From positions 1 through 39,222 of the forward strand of contig CANMUN010000021.1 in the NCBI GenBank assembly GCA_947500875.1: a stretch of DNA of 39,222 nt. Direction: 5' to 3'. Positions 16,675 to 25,336 of this stretch are shown in pieces. The notes under the pieces were generated by a model. It was not told the DNA's origin. It searched no databases and saw only the letters and a list, made by a program, of their open reading frames with translations. The position numbers were made by a program, and so were the translations under genes. The DNA is from Flavobacteriales bacterium (lineage in GTDB: Bacteria > Bacteroidota > Bacteroidia > Flavobacteriales_D > Crocinitomicaceae). Numbering within the stretch: the stretch's first letter is position 1; every line of letters begins with the position of its first letter.

Positions 16675-17679
16675 TTGGAAGCACACACAACATATCGTTT
16701 CGGAGTACTGGGCAGTGGAAGTTGGGCAACCGCTTTGGTAAAAATCTTGTCGGAGAACTTAACTCAGGTAAATTGGTATGTTCGAAATCCTGATAGCCTC
16801 CATCACCTTGAACAATTTGGACACAATCCGAAGTATTTACAATCGGTATCCTTTCCCAAGGAAAAATTGAACTTGTTCGGTGAACTCAATCGTTTCATTG
16901 AACAAACGGATATCCTAATTGTAGCTGTTCCGGCTGCATTCCTGCACGAAACCCTTGGAACCGTTGACCCTACCTGTTTTAAGGACAAATCCGTGATTTC
17001 CGCAATCAAAGGAATTATACCGGAATTTCACGCGATTCCTGCAAGGTATTTTCACAAAACGTTTCAAATCCCCTACGAGCAATTAGGCATCGTTTGTGGA
17101 CCTTGCCATGCCGAGGAAATTGCCTTGGAACGTTTGTCCTATTTAACCGTTGGAAGCGAAAACGCAGCACTATCCAATCCAGTTACAATTGCTTTGAGGT
17201 GCCGCTATGTGGAAGTCAGTGAAAACGACGATTTATTCGGTGCTGAATTATCGGCCATCTTAAAAAACATTTATGCAATCGCTTCGGGGATGTTTGCTGG
17301 GCTTGGTTATGGTGATAATTTTCAAGCCGTGTTGGTATCCAATGCCCTTCAAGAAATGAAACGTTTCATTGATGTTGTTCACCCCATCCATCGGGATGTG
17401 AATTCGAGTGCTTACTTGGGAGATTTATTAGTGACGGCCTATTCAAAGTTCTCACGGAACAGAACGTTTGGATTCATGCTGGGACAAGGATACACCCTGC
17501 AGTCCGCAAAATTGGAACTTACCATGGTCGCAGAGGGGTATTATGCGGCACGAAGTTTAATGGAAATCAATCAAAAATTCCAGGTAGAAATGCCCATCCT
17601 TTCTGCGGTTTATTCTGTACTATACGAAGGTGCGAACTGCCAACGAAAGATGAAAGAACTAACCAGTAAATTATCGTAA
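16675..17679 (+). CDS. gpsA: Glycerol-3-phosphate dehydrogenase [NAD(P)+]
   Basis: GpsA reduces dihydroxyacetone phosphate to sn-glycerol-3-phosphate, the backbone for phospholipids. The 334-residue protein starts MEAHTTYRFGVLGSGSWATA. The Rossmann motif GxGxW is at about 13-17, and IVAVPAAFLHETL, then VISAIKGI and CGPCHAEEIA follow. The catalytic Lys is in LSAILKNIYAIASGM, and NSSAYLGDLLVTAYSKFSRN lies further on. The start codon is TTG: there is no in-frame ATG before the nucleotide-binding motif, and the ATG at 16658 is out of frame. It leads a two-gene unit with lysC, four bases downstream. Confidence 0.95.
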   Translation: MEAHTTYRFGVLGSGSWATALVKILSENLTQVNWYVRNPDSLHHLEQFGHNPKYLQSVSFPKEKLNLFGELNRFIEQTDILIVAVPAAFLHETLGTVDPTCFKDKSVISAIKGIIPEFHAIPARYFHKTFQIPYEQLGIVCGPCHAEEIALERLSYLTVGSENAALSNPVTIALRCRYVEVSENDDLFGAELSAILKNIYAIASGMFAGLGYGDNFQAVLVSNALQEMKRFIDVVHPIHRDVNSSAYLGDLLVTAYSKFSRNRTFGFMLGQGYTLQSAKLELTMVAEGYYAARSLMEINQKFQVEMPILSAVYSVLYEGANCQRKMKELTSKLS

Positions 17680-17683
17680 CCGA

Positions 17684-18946
17684 ATGAAAGTTTTCAAATT
17701 TGGTGGGGCATCGGTAAAGAATGCGGAGTCCTTAAAAAATGTAGTCCAAATCATACGTAAGTATGAAGACCGGTTGTTCATCGTGGTATCGGCAATGGAC
17801 AAAACCACCAACCGTTTAGAAGCGGTAGTGAAGCATTTATTAACCAGGGATGCCGCTTCCTTTGAGTCAACCGTGATGGAGGTTGAACACTTTCATCAAT
17901 CGGTACTAAAAGAACTCAACTTGGCGGGGTCGGAGGTATTAGAGCGGGAAATGGAAGAGCTCTTTGGTTTATTGCGAAAGCGCTACCATACCCCCATATC
18001 AGAACATTTAGGATTTGAGTACGATCAAGTTGTGTCACTCGGCGAAGTATTATCCTCCAAAATACTGGCGCATGTTTTAAAATCAGAAAAGGTAGAGGCT
18101 CAATGGTTGGACGCTCGGCAATTAATACGAACCGACAACCACTATAAGGAAGGAAAGGTTGATTGGGATAAAACCACCCAAAAAATTCAATCCTGCATCG
18201 GTGAATTTCCCCAAAAAAAGTGCTTCGTATCGCAGGGGTTTATCGGGCACACCTCCGAAGGATTTACCACTACGCTTGGACGTGAGGGCTCCGATTATTC
18301 CGCAGCCATCTTCGCGTACGCTTTAACGGCGCAAGACGTCACCATTTGGAAAGATGTCCCTGGAATGTTGAATGCGGATCCCAAATATTTCAGCAATACG
18401 CAACTGTTAAAATCCATTTCGTACAAAGAAGCCATAGAACTTGCTTACTTCGGTGCCAGCGTGATCCATCCCAAAACCGTCAAACCTTTACAAAACAAAA
18501 ACATCAAGCTCTACATCAAGAGTTTTATCGATCCAGAAAGCGAGGGTACCGTTATTCAAGCCGAACAAGCACAAGACCAACTGATCCCATCGTTCATCGT
18601 TAAAAAACATCAAATACTCATTTCAATTTCCGCAAACGATTTCTCGTTCATCAACGAAGAGGCCTTAGCCAAGGTATTTGAACGGTTCTATTCAAATACC
18701 ATAAAAATAAATTTGATGCAAAATTCAGCCCTGAATTTTTCCACCTTGGTGGATGCCGATAAGGTTGACATGGAAAAGTTGATTGAACTTTTTAAACCGG
18801 AATTCAGCTGTAAATACAACGAAAATGTTGAATTGCTTACGATCCGTCATTACACGCCAGAGATCATCGCTGACCTGCTCGCAGGTAGAACGGTTCTATT
18901 GGAACAACGGTCCCGGCAAACAGCGCGTTTTGTTCTAACCAAGTAA
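17684..18946 (+). CDS. lysC: Aspartate kinase (monofunctional)
   Basis: Aspartate kinase phosphorylates aspartate, the first step to lysine, methionine, threonine and diaminopimelate. The 420-residue protein has the KFGGASVKNAESLKNVV substrate/ATP motif at the N-terminus. FIVVSAMDKTTNRLEAVVKH follows. TTLGREGSDYSAAIFAYAL and IWKDVPGMLNADPKYF form the kinase core. The last 125 residues (ILISISANDFSFINEEAL onward) form the regulatory ACT-type region, so feedback inhibition is plausible, but the inhibitor cannot be read. No homoserine dehydrogenase is fused. It is four bases after gpsA, probably co-transcribed. Confidence 0.94.
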   Translation: MKVFKFGGASVKNAESLKNVVQIIRKYEDRLFIVVSAMDKTTNRLEAVVKHLLTRDAASFESTVMEVEHFHQSVLKELNLAGSEVLEREMEELFGLLRKRYHTPISEHLGFEYDQVVSLGEVLSSKILAHVLKSEKVEAQWLDARQLIRTDNHYKEGKVDWDKTTQKIQSCIGEFPQKKCFVSQGFIGHTSEGFTTTLGREGSDYSAAIFAYALTAQDVTIWKDVPGMLNADPKYFSNTQLLKSISYKEAIELAYFGASVIHPKTVKPLQNKNIKLYIKSFIDPESEGTVIQAEQAQDQLIPSFIVKKHQILISISANDFSFINEEALAKVFERFYSNTIKINLMQNSALNFSTLVDADKVDMEKLIELFKPEFSCKYNENVELLTIRHYTPEIIADLLAGRTVLLEQRSRQTARFVLTK

Positions 18947-18985
18947 ATACCGCTTTAATGGTATCCAATTAAATAGAATTCACCC

Positions 18986-18993
18986 TAAATTTA
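18986..18993 (+). promoter_or_regulatory. Near-consensus -7 box TAAATTTA for the feo operon
   Basis: One mismatch (final A for G) to TAnnTTTG, exactly four bases before the feoA ATG, the same spacing as at pyrE and rlmI. I saw no convincing Fur box around it. Confidence 0.4.
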
Positions 18994-18997
18994 CGGC

Positions 18998-19225
18998 ATG
19001 AAACTTTCGGAAATCCCGAAGCAAAGCAGCGTAAAAATACTGGAAATCACCCAACCGTTTCTGCGAACCAAATTAATGGAGATGGGAATTGTTCCCGGAG
19101 TGGAAATCACCCTAACGCTGAAAGCACCGTTCTATGGACCCATTGCATTCGCCTATGGCAACACGCAAATTTCCATACGTTTGGAAGATGCGGAATTCAT
19201 TCAGGTTAATCCACTAGCCCCATGA
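18998..19225 (+). CDS. feoA: Ferrous iron transport protein A
   Basis: FeoA is a small cytosolic SH3-like protein that works with FeoB in Fe(II) uptake. The 75-residue protein shows the family pattern, with SSVKILEITQPFLRTKLMEM followed by GIVPGVEITLTLKAPFYGP and FAYGNTQISIRLEDAEFIQV. Its stop overlaps the feoB start (ATGA), so translation is coupled. It is the first gene of feoA-feoB-Cys-rich-corA-trmH, with a weak box four bases before the ATG. Confidence 0.95.
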   Translation: MKLSEIPKQSSVKILEITQPFLRTKLMEMGIVPGVEITLTLKAPFYGPIAFAYGNTQISIRLEDAEFIQVNPLAP

Positions 19226-21168
19226 ACCTTTTATTGTTTGGCAATCCCAATTGCGGTAAAAGTACCTTATTCAACCTATTAACGGGATTGCGTCAAAAGA
19301 TTGGGAATTTTCCGGGAGTAACAGTTGATAAAAAAACGGGATACGTAACCTTCAATGGCCAAACGATTCCCCTTACGGACTACCCCGGAATATACAGCAT
19401 TTATCCCAAAAGCACCGAGGAACAAGTCGTCTTTGACGCCCTGAAAGAATGGAACCCGCTCGAGGAACCAACCGTTGGATTAGTGGTCGTAGATGCCTCT
19501 AATTTGGAACGGGGATTGTTCTTATTATCCCAATTGGCGGATTTAAGGATCCCATTAGTGCTTATCGTAAACATGATAGACCTTGCCGAGCGTAATGGAA
19601 TTTCCATTGACGAAAAGGCTTTAAGGCGAGAGCTTCCTTCAACCCCTGTGGTGTTGATGAATGCGCGAGTTGGACTTGGAAAAGAAAGGCTACTTCAAGG
19701 CATCGAACTTCAAATGGCTCAGCAATCGAGCGAAACAACCTTTTCCATCAGTGAAAGCATTTTGGACTTGGAAGAATTCTCCCAGCAGGAGGCGGATGCT
19801 CAAAAACGGTCTAAAAAAGTTAAAGCCCTTTATAACAAAGTAATAAAGGTTCAAGAAAAGGTATCCAACAAACGCAATGTTGATCGATGGCTTACCCACC
19901 CGTTTTGGGGTTATGTCATTTTTTCCGCGTTTCTCATTGCCATTTTTCAAGCCGTATTTACCTTATCGGCAATACCCATGGACGCTATTGAACAAGGACT
20001 ACAGTGGGTATCGCTTCAATTGGAAAAGAACTTGCCAGAGGGAGCCATGCAAGCATTAATCTGTGGCGGAATCATTCCAGGAATAACGGGCGTGGTTGTA
20101 TTCATTCCTCAAATCGGCTTGCTTTTCTTTTTCATCGCATTAATGGAAGATTCCGGCTACCTGTCGCGAGCTGTTTTTATCATGGATCGCTTGGTAAGGC
20201 CCTTCGGCATGAATGGCAGAAGTGTGGTCCCTTTGCTTTCGAGCATGGCCTGTGCCATCCCGGGGATACTGGCAACGCGAGGCATCCCAAATTCCAAAGA
20301 ACGGCTCATTACCTTGTTCGTGACCCCTCTCATGAGTTGTAGTGCTCGAATTCCTGTGTACACCTTGCTCATTTCCGTCGTAATTCCTTCCAAAAAAATT
20401 TTCGGAATCATGCAATTGCAGGGCTTGGTCCTTTTTGCCTTGTACGCTCTCGGGATTATCGCCGCATTGTTCGTATCATGGTTGATGCATCGACTGCTAA
20501 AGCAAGACAAACGTTCCATTTATCTGATGGAAATGCCGGATTTTAAGCCCCCGCATTGGAGAAATATTTTCACGACCATTTTCGATAAAATTAAAGTCTT
20601 TGTACTGGAAGCTGGGGGTATCATCCTAGCCTTGTCGATTGTGATCTGGGCACTTTCGAACTACGGTCCCATGGAAGAGCGTAAAATAGCGGTGAAAAGG
20701 TTAGAACTGCAGCGTGACTATCAACGATCCACTCCACAACAACGGGAAAGGTTAACCCGTTCGGTTTTATTGGAACACTCGTATCTTGGAAAATTTGGAA
20801 AGGGATTGGAACCTCTGATTGCGCCGCTGGGTTATGATTGGAAAATCGGCATTGCCATTGGTTCGTCGTTTTTAGCTCGAGAGGTATTTGTTGGCACCTT
20901 ATCCACTTTGCATGCACACGATGAATCTGCTGGAAATTTCAGCTTACGGGAAAAGTTAAGAAATGAAAGAAATCCCAATGGATCGAGAAAATTCACCCTG
21001 GCTTCCGGAATTTCCTTGATGGTATTTTACGTATTTGCCCTTCAGTGTTTATCAACTTTAGCTGTATCCCGAAGGGAAACAGGATCTTGGAAAATCCCGA
21101 TTTTTCAATTGGTTCTTTATGGATTTTTCGCTTATGGTGCGGCCTTTTGTTGCTATCAATTATTTTAA
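19222..21168 (+). CDS. feoB: Ferrous iron transporter B
   Basis: FeoB is the inner-membrane Fe(II) transporter with an N-terminal GTPase. The 648-residue protein has G1 GNPNCGKST (6-14), G2/switch I NFPGVTVDKKTG, G3 DYPGIYSI and G4 NMID, then a helical spacer to about 215. The membrane domain carries the paired Gate motifs: IPQIGLLFFFIALMEDSGYL, then FGMNGRSVVPLLSSMACAIP and TPLMSCSARIPVYTLLI. It is shorter than the 773 residues of E. coli FeoB. A separate 40-residue Cys-rich membrane protein follows directly, as in other Bacteroidota. No FeoC is seen. Confidence 0.96.
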   Translation: MNLLLFGNPNCGKSTLFNLLTGLRQKIGNFPGVTVDKKTGYVTFNGQTIPLTDYPGIYSIYPKSTEEQVVFDALKEWNPLEEPTVGLVVVDASNLERGLFLLSQLADLRIPLVLIVNMIDLAERNGISIDEKALRRELPSTPVVLMNARVGLGKERLLQGIELQMAQQSSETTFSISESILDLEEFSQQEADAQKRSKKVKALYNKVIKVQEKVSNKRNVDRWLTHPFWGYVIFSAFLIAIFQAVFTLSAIPMDAIEQGLQWVSLQLEKNLPEGAMQALICGGIIPGITGVVVFIPQIGLLFFFIALMEDSGYLSRAVFIMDRLVRPFGMNGRSVVPLLSSMACAIPGILATRGIPNSKERLITLFVTPLMSCSARIPVYTLLISVVIPSKKIFGIMQLQGLVLFALYALGIIAALFVSWLMHRLLKQDKRSIYLMEMPDFKPPHWRNIFTTIFDKIKVFVLEAGGIILALSIVIWALSNYGPMEERKIAVKRLELQRDYQRSTPQQRERLTRSVLLEHSYLGKFGKGLEPLIAPLGYDWKIGIAIGSSFLAREVFVGTLSTLHAHDESAGNFSLREKLRNERNPNGSRKFTLASGISLMVFYVFALQCLSTLAVSRRETGSWKIPIFQLVLYGFFAYGAAFCCYQLF

Positions 21169-21189
21169 CGGAAATACCTAATTTAGCGC

Positions 21190-21312
21190 ATGTTTCAAAA
21201 CGGGTTAGTTGCTGCGGTACTTCTTTTGGCCTTGGGTTATTTGATACGGCGTATTTTCTTTAGAAAAGCGAGCTGTGACCGCTGTGGAATGGAATCCTCC
21301 AAAAAACCATAA
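21190..21312 (+). CDS. FeoB-associated Cys-rich membrane protein (40 residues)
   Basis: This tiny gene is easily missed. Translation from the ATG at 21190 gives 40 residues: an N-terminal transmembrane helix (LVAAVLLLALGYLIRRIFF) and then a short basic tail with a CxxC pair (KASCDRCGMESSKKP). Length, topology and position directly after feoB match the FeoB-associated Cys-rich membrane protein family. It lies 21 bases after the feoB stop and three bases before the corA ATG, so it is part of the operon. The CxxC probably handles ferrous iron or a redox partner near FeoB; that role is inferred. Confidence 0.8.
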   Translation: MFQNGLVAAVLLLALGYLIRRIFFRKASCDRCGMESSKKP

Positions 21313-21315
21313 CGC

Positions 21316-22344
21316 ATGGAGAATTATTGCGAATTATACAAGTACAATCACTGTTTCTATGCGATAAAACGTGAATCCATCGCCTATTTTTCCTCCGACT
21401 TTTTAGAAGCAGAATTGGATCAGGATCATTTAAGTTGGTTGAATATTCATGGATTATCCGACCGAGACGCCATTGTTCAACTGTGCACGAAATTGAACAT
21501 TGAAAAGATAAGCATTGAAAATATTTACATCAAACACCGACGTCCCAAGGTTGAAGAATACCCGAGCTATCTTTATTTCAGTGTAATTTTCGTAAGGAGC
21601 ATTCCGGGGGACTTGGAGCATTTTGAAGAAGATCAAGTGACCTTTTTTCTAGGTCAAGATTATTTGATCACCATGCAGGCTAAAATAAACCGGTACTTTG
21701 ACTCCGTTCGAGACCGAATTGAAAAAGCCAAAGGAAAAATACGTTCCCAGAAATCGGATTTTCTGTTGTACCGGTGCATGGAAGCAATCCTGGATAATTA
21801 TTATGCAATTGTGGACCAGGTCATCGAAGTTACCGATCGGCTCGAAAAGCGCTTGCATGTGCACGAGGATAAAGCGATATTGCATGACATCGAGGCCCAA
21901 AAACGAAAGTTAATTCAGCTTCGCGTTATCGCGAGGCCGTTGCGCGATATCACCGAACAAATATCGAACAGTGAAGGCACCTTGATTCAACAAGACAACC
22001 TCCGTTATTTTCGAAACCTCAACAACCATAGCAATAATTTAATTACGGAAATCGATGGACAAATTCAGATCTTGGATGGACTAGCCAACTTTTATTACGC
22101 TGCGCAAGGACAAAGAATGAACGAGATCATGAAAACCCTTACCATCGTCAGTGCAATTTTTATTCCATTAACCTTTATTGCCGGTTTGTATGGAATGAAT
22201 TTTGAAAACATGCCTGAATTGAAAAAAAAGAACGGGTATTTTGTGGTTCTGGCGGTTATGTTTGCCATTGGGACCATCCTCTTTTTCTATTTTCTTCGAC
22301 GTGGTTGGATCAAACGCAGCGATTACTCCGGAGAAGATGATTGA
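21316..22344 (+). CDS. corA: CorA family magnesium/divalent cation transporter
   Basis: CorA forms a pentameric inner-membrane Mg2+ channel. The 342-residue protein has a large cytosolic N-terminal domain and a long helix (SVRDRIEKAKGKIRSQKSDF onward). Two C-terminal transmembrane segments follow, the first ending in the YGMNF signature near residue 294. The second helix is VVLAVMFAIGTILFFYFL, followed by a positively charged end. It lies three bases after the Cys-rich gene and six bases before trmH. Placement in a feo operon raises the possibility that it carries other divalent metals, but the sequence alone cannot decide. Confidence 0.93.
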   Translation: MENYCELYKYNHCFYAIKRESIAYFSSDFLEAELDQDHLSWLNIHGLSDRDAIVQLCTKLNIEKISIENIYIKHRRPKVEEYPSYLYFSVIFVRSIPGDLEHFEEDQVTFFLGQDYLITMQAKINRYFDSVRDRIEKAKGKIRSQKSDFLLYRCMEAILDNYYAIVDQVIEVTDRLEKRLHVHEDKAILHDIEAQKRKLIQLRVIARPLRDITEQISNSEGTLIQQDNLRYFRNLNNHSNNLITEIDGQIQILDGLANFYYAAQGQRMNEIMKTLTIVSAIFIPLTFIAGLYGMNFENMPELKKKNGYFVVLAVMFAIGTILFFYFLRRGWIKRSDYSGEDD

Positions 22345-22350
22345 TAGACT

Positions 22351-23037
22351 ATGGACATGAACGAATACCTTTACGGGTGTTTTCAATCCCTGTTAACACC
22401 CCACAAAGCGCAATTATTCGAACGTGTTGCTTCGGAACGTACTCGCTATTTAACGGTAGTACTCGAGGACCTATTTCAAGAGCACAATGCCTCCGCTGTC
22501 ATAAGAACCTGTGAGTGTTTTGGCATTCAAGACCTATACGCCATTGAGGACAAAAACAAATATACCTTGCAACGCAAAGTTGCACGCGGAGCAGGACAAT
22601 GGATTGATTTGCATCGATTTACGGAGCGAGGAAAGGCTAGCGAACAAGCCATTACCCATCTTAAATCCTCGGGATATAAAATTGTAGCCACCTCACCGCA
22701 TGCTCTGGCATTTACCCCGGAAAATCTCCCAATTACGGAACCCATTGCCCTTTGCTTTGGCACCGAACGGTTGGGGCTATCCTCGTTGGTGATCGAACAA
22801 GCGGACTACCATGTAAAAATACCAATGTACGGATTCACCGAAAGTTTTAACCTGTCTGTTTCCGTTGCACTTTTACTGCAAGGACTCAAGGCGCGTTTAA
22901 ACAACTCCGACGAGGATTGGAGATTAAGCCGCGAGGAACAGCTTGCCTTAAAAATAGCATGGAGTAAACGCATGTTAAATGGTGGAGAAATGCTCGAAAA
23001 ACAATTCATGGGGGCATATTTCGAAAAAGAATTTTAA
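22351..23037 (+). CDS. trmH: tRNA (guanosine-2'-O-)-methyltransferase, SpoU/TrmH family
   Basis: SPOUT-class methyltransferase that probably 2'-O-methylates G18 of tRNA. The 228-residue protein contains the three SpoU motifs: NASAVIRTCECFGIQDLYAI (motif 1, catalytic Arg), LCFGTERLGLSSLVIEQAD (motif 2) and IPMYGFTESFNLSVSVALLL (motif 3, knot). N- and C-terminal extensions resemble TrmH, not rRNA-acting RlmB, which would carry an L30e-like domain. An ATG at 22357 is an alternative start. Its stop codon overlaps the THX promoter box. Confidence 0.9.
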   Translation: MDMNEYLYGCFQSLLTPHKAQLFERVASERTRYLTVVLEDLFQEHNASAVIRTCECFGIQDLYAIEDKNKYTLQRKVARGAGQWIDLHRFTERGKASEQAITHLKSSGYKIVATSPHALAFTPENLPITEPIALCFGTERLGLSSLVIEQADYHVKIPMYGFTESFNLSVSVALLLQGLKARLNNSDEDWRLSREEQLALKIAWSKRMLNGGEMLEKQFMGAYFEKEF

Positions 23038-23042
23038 CTTTG
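23035..23042 (+). promoter_or_regulatory. -7 promoter box TAACTTTG for the THX gene
   Basis: Exact TAnnTTTG that includes the trmH stop codon TAA. It leaves a 25-base leader before the THX ATG. Confidence 0.6.
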
Positions 23043-23067
23043 TTTTACTAACTAAAAACTAAATATT

Positions 23068-23271
23068 ATGGGAAAAGGAGATAAAAAAACGGCAAAAGGA
23101 AAACGCGTAATTGGTTCCTACGGAAATGTCCGAAAGCGCAAGGACAAGAAAGTTATCATCGCATCTGTACCCTCTGAAAAAGCCGAAAAGGTAAGCGCAA
23201 AAAAAACAACGGATAAAAAAGAAACTGCTCCGAAAGCAGCCAAAAAATCCGCCAAAACAACCAAAGCCTAG
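23068..23271 (+). CDS. Small ribosomal subunit protein THX (bTHX) with C-terminal extension
   Basis: The first 25 residues, MGKGDKKTAKGKRVIGSYGN followed by VRKRK, match the short basic protein THX first seen in the Thermus 30S subunit, where it sits in the head among 16S rRNA helices. The Thermus protein is only about 26 residues. Here a further 40 residues rich in Lys, Ala and Thr (VPSEKAEKVSAKKTTDKKE) are added, probably disordered and RNA-contacting. It has its own -7 box. The large ORF on the opposite strand across this region is a shadow. serC follows 33 bases later without a clear promoter of its own. Confidence 0.85.
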   Translation: MGKGDKKTAKGKRVIGSYGNVRKRKDKKVIIASVPSEKAEKVSAKKTTDKKETAPKAAKKSAKTTKA

Positions 23272-23304
23272 TTCATCGTAATAAAACATCAACAACGAAC
23301 CAAC

Positions 23305-24369
23305 ATGAAACATAATTTCGGAGCAGGACCGTGTATTTTGCCTCAAGCTGTTTTTCAAGAAGCTGCAGCGGGTGTGCTGGATTTTAATGGCCTTTCCATC
23401 CTCGAAGTATCCCATCGGCACAAAGATTTTGTTGCCGTGATGGATGAAGCCATTGCCCTGACCAAGGAGGCGCTTGGAGTTCCTGAGGGGTACTCGGTGG
23501 CCTTTGTACAAGGTGGAGCCACTCTTGGTTTTACCATCGCAGCATTGAACATGATGCGCGATCGCAAAACAGCGGGCTACATGAATACGGGCACCTGGGC
23601 TTCTGGAGCCATTAAAGAAGCCAAAAAGGTCGGCGTTGATGTGAACGTTTTTGCCAGTTCGGAAGACCAAAATTTCACGTACATTCCTAAAAACTATTCG
23701 ATTCCTGAAGGTCTTGATTACGTGCACTTTACCTCAAACAACACCATTTACGGAACCCAGTTTCATGAATTTCCTAAAACCCATCTGCCGTTGGTCTGTG
23801 ACATGTCCTCGGATATTTTCTCCAAGCAAATCAACGTCGCCGATTTTGATTTAATTTATGCAGGAGCTCAAAAAAATCTCGGTCCAGCTGGAGCTACGCT
23901 TTACATTGTAAAGGACGAGGTTTTGGGGAAATCCACTTCGCCATTTTTACCAACCTATTTGGACTTAAAACAGCACGTCGAAAAAGAATCCATGATGAAC
24001 ACTCCCCCAGTGTTTTCGGTGTACGTTGCCATGCTTAATTTGCGGGATTTAATTGCGCATGGAGGGGTTTCGGCTATGGAACAGAGGAACAATGCAAAGG
24101 CAGCTCTTCTGTACGATGAAATCGACCGCAACAGCCAATTCAGAGGTGCCGTAGCAACGGAAGATCGTTCTAAGATGAATGTCACATTTTTATTGAACGA
24201 CGAATCTCGAGCAGGGGATTTTGATGCGCTTTGGAAGGGTGCGGGAATTGTTGGACTACCTGGACACCGTTCCGTAGGAGGTTACCGTGCTTCGTTGTAC
24301 AATGCGCTTCCAATTGAAAGCGTACAAGTGCTGGTGGATGTAATGAAAGAATTTGAACAAAAGGCTTAA
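23305..24369 (+). CDS. serC: 3-phosphoserine/phosphohydroxythreonine aminotransferase
   Basis: SerC is a PLP enzyme that makes phosphoserine in serine synthesis and, in many bacteria, acts in pyridoxal phosphate synthesis. The 354-residue protein starts MKHNFGAGPCILPQAVFQEA, has VQGGATLGFTIAALNM at the cofactor site and the PLP lysine in YAGAQKNLGPAG (about residue 193). PTYLDLKQHVEKESMMNTPP and LPGHRSVGGYRASLYNALPI complete the family pattern. Length is normal. Two bases separate its stop from serA. Confidence 0.97.
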   Translation: MKHNFGAGPCILPQAVFQEAAAGVLDFNGLSILEVSHRHKDFVAVMDEAIALTKEALGVPEGYSVAFVQGGATLGFTIAALNMMRDRKTAGYMNTGTWASGAIKEAKKVGVDVNVFASSEDQNFTYIPKNYSIPEGLDYVHFTSNNTIYGTQFHEFPKTHLPLVCDMSSDIFSKQINVADFDLIYAGAQKNLGPAGATLYIVKDEVLGKSTSPFLPTYLDLKQHVEKESMMNTPPVFSVYVAMLNLRDLIAHGGVSAMEQRNNAKAALLYDEIDRNSQFRGAVATEDRSKMNVTFLLNDESRAGDFDALWKGAGIVGLPGHRSVGGYRASLYNALPIESVQVLVDVMKEFEQKA

Positions 24370-24371
24370 TC

Positions 24372-25325
24372 ATGAAAATTTTAGCAAACGACGGCATTTC
24401 TGATGCTGGAAAAAAATCCCTTGAACAAGCAGGATACCAAGTAATTACGGACAAAGTATCCCAAGATGCCTTGACAAATTACCTGCAAACCCATTCCATC
24501 GATATGCTTTTGGTCCGAAGTGCTACCACCGCAAGGAAAGAATTGATTGATGCGTGCCCCTCCTTAAAGTTGATTGGACGTGGAGGAGTTGGAATGGACA
24601 ACATCGATGTGAGTTACGCGAGGGAAAAAGGCCTTACCGTTATCAATACACCCGCTTCTTCATCACAATCAGTGGCAGAACTGGTGATGGGCCAAATGTT
24701 TTCCGTTTCCCGTTTTTTACATGATTCGTATAAAAACATGGGTTCGGGAGATTTCAACTCCCTTAAAAAAGCCTACGGAAAAGGGGTTGAATTGCGCGGA
24801 AAAACACTCGTTATAGTCGGTTTTGGCAGAATTGGTCAAGCCTTGGCTTCGTATGCCTTGGGAGCCGGAATGACGGTTATTGGCGTAAATCAAGATCGTG
24901 GAGTGGTTGGAATAGATTTAACCATCGGTGAGCATACATTGACCGTTGAGGTGCAATGCACCGACAACCTCAACGAAGTTCTACCAAACGCCGATTACTT
25001 GTCGTTGCACGTTCCAAAACAACCCAACGGGGATGCAGTCATTGGTGCAAATGAATTCTCGCGCATGAAAAAAGGCATTCGCATTGTCAATGCTGCACGT
25101 GGCGGTGTGATCGATGAAAACGCATTGCTCGAAGCGTTGGAAAACGGGACGGTATCCTTTGCTGGTTTGGACGTTTATAACAACGAGCCCAACCCAGACC
25201 CAAGGTTAATAAACCATCCGAAAATTGCTTGTACTCCGCACATCGGGGCAGCTACTAATGAGGCTCAGGACCGTATTGGGGAGGAACTTGCTTCCCTGAT
25301 TATCGCTCAATACGGCAAGTTCTAG
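24372..25325 (+). CDS. serA: D-3-phosphoglycerate dehydrogenase, short form
   Basis: This is the first enzyme of the phosphorylated serine pathway, oxidising 3-phosphoglycerate. The 317-residue D-2-hydroxyacid dehydrogenase has GRGGVGMDNIDV, a GFGRIGQALA Rossmann motif and the catalytic Arg in VNAARGGVID. The Glu lies in the region VYNNEPNPD, and the His in CTPHIGAATNEAQ. There is no C-terminal ACT domain, so serine feedback of the classic E. coli kind is not expected. Being immediately after serC supports the serine role over other family members. Confidence 0.9.
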   Translation: MKILANDGISDAGKKSLEQAGYQVITDKVSQDALTNYLQTHSIDMLLVRSATTARKELIDACPSLKLIGRGGVGMDNIDVSYAREKGLTVINTPASSSQSVAELVMGQMFSVSRFLHDSYKNMGSGDFNSLKKAYGKGVELRGKTLVIVGFGRIGQALASYALGAGMTVIGVNQDRGVVGIDLTIGEHTLTVEVQCTDNLNEVLPNADYLSLHVPKQPNGDAVIGANEFSRMKKGIRIVNAARGGVIDENALLEALENGTVSFAGLDVYNNEPNPDPRLINHPKIACTPHIGAATNEAQDRIGEELASLIIAQYGKF

Positions 25326-25336
25326 GCCGTAATAAA

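Noticed and set aside
18940-18997. Fur box upstream of feoA
   Set aside because: The region is AT-rich, but I could not find a convincing inverted GATAATGATAATCATTATC-like repeat.
23059-23727. 222-residue open frame on the minus strand opposite THX and serC
   Set aside because: It lies antisense to two well-supported genes and its composition (many Phe, Cys, Arg and Gly) is typical of a shadow frame; no motif was seen.
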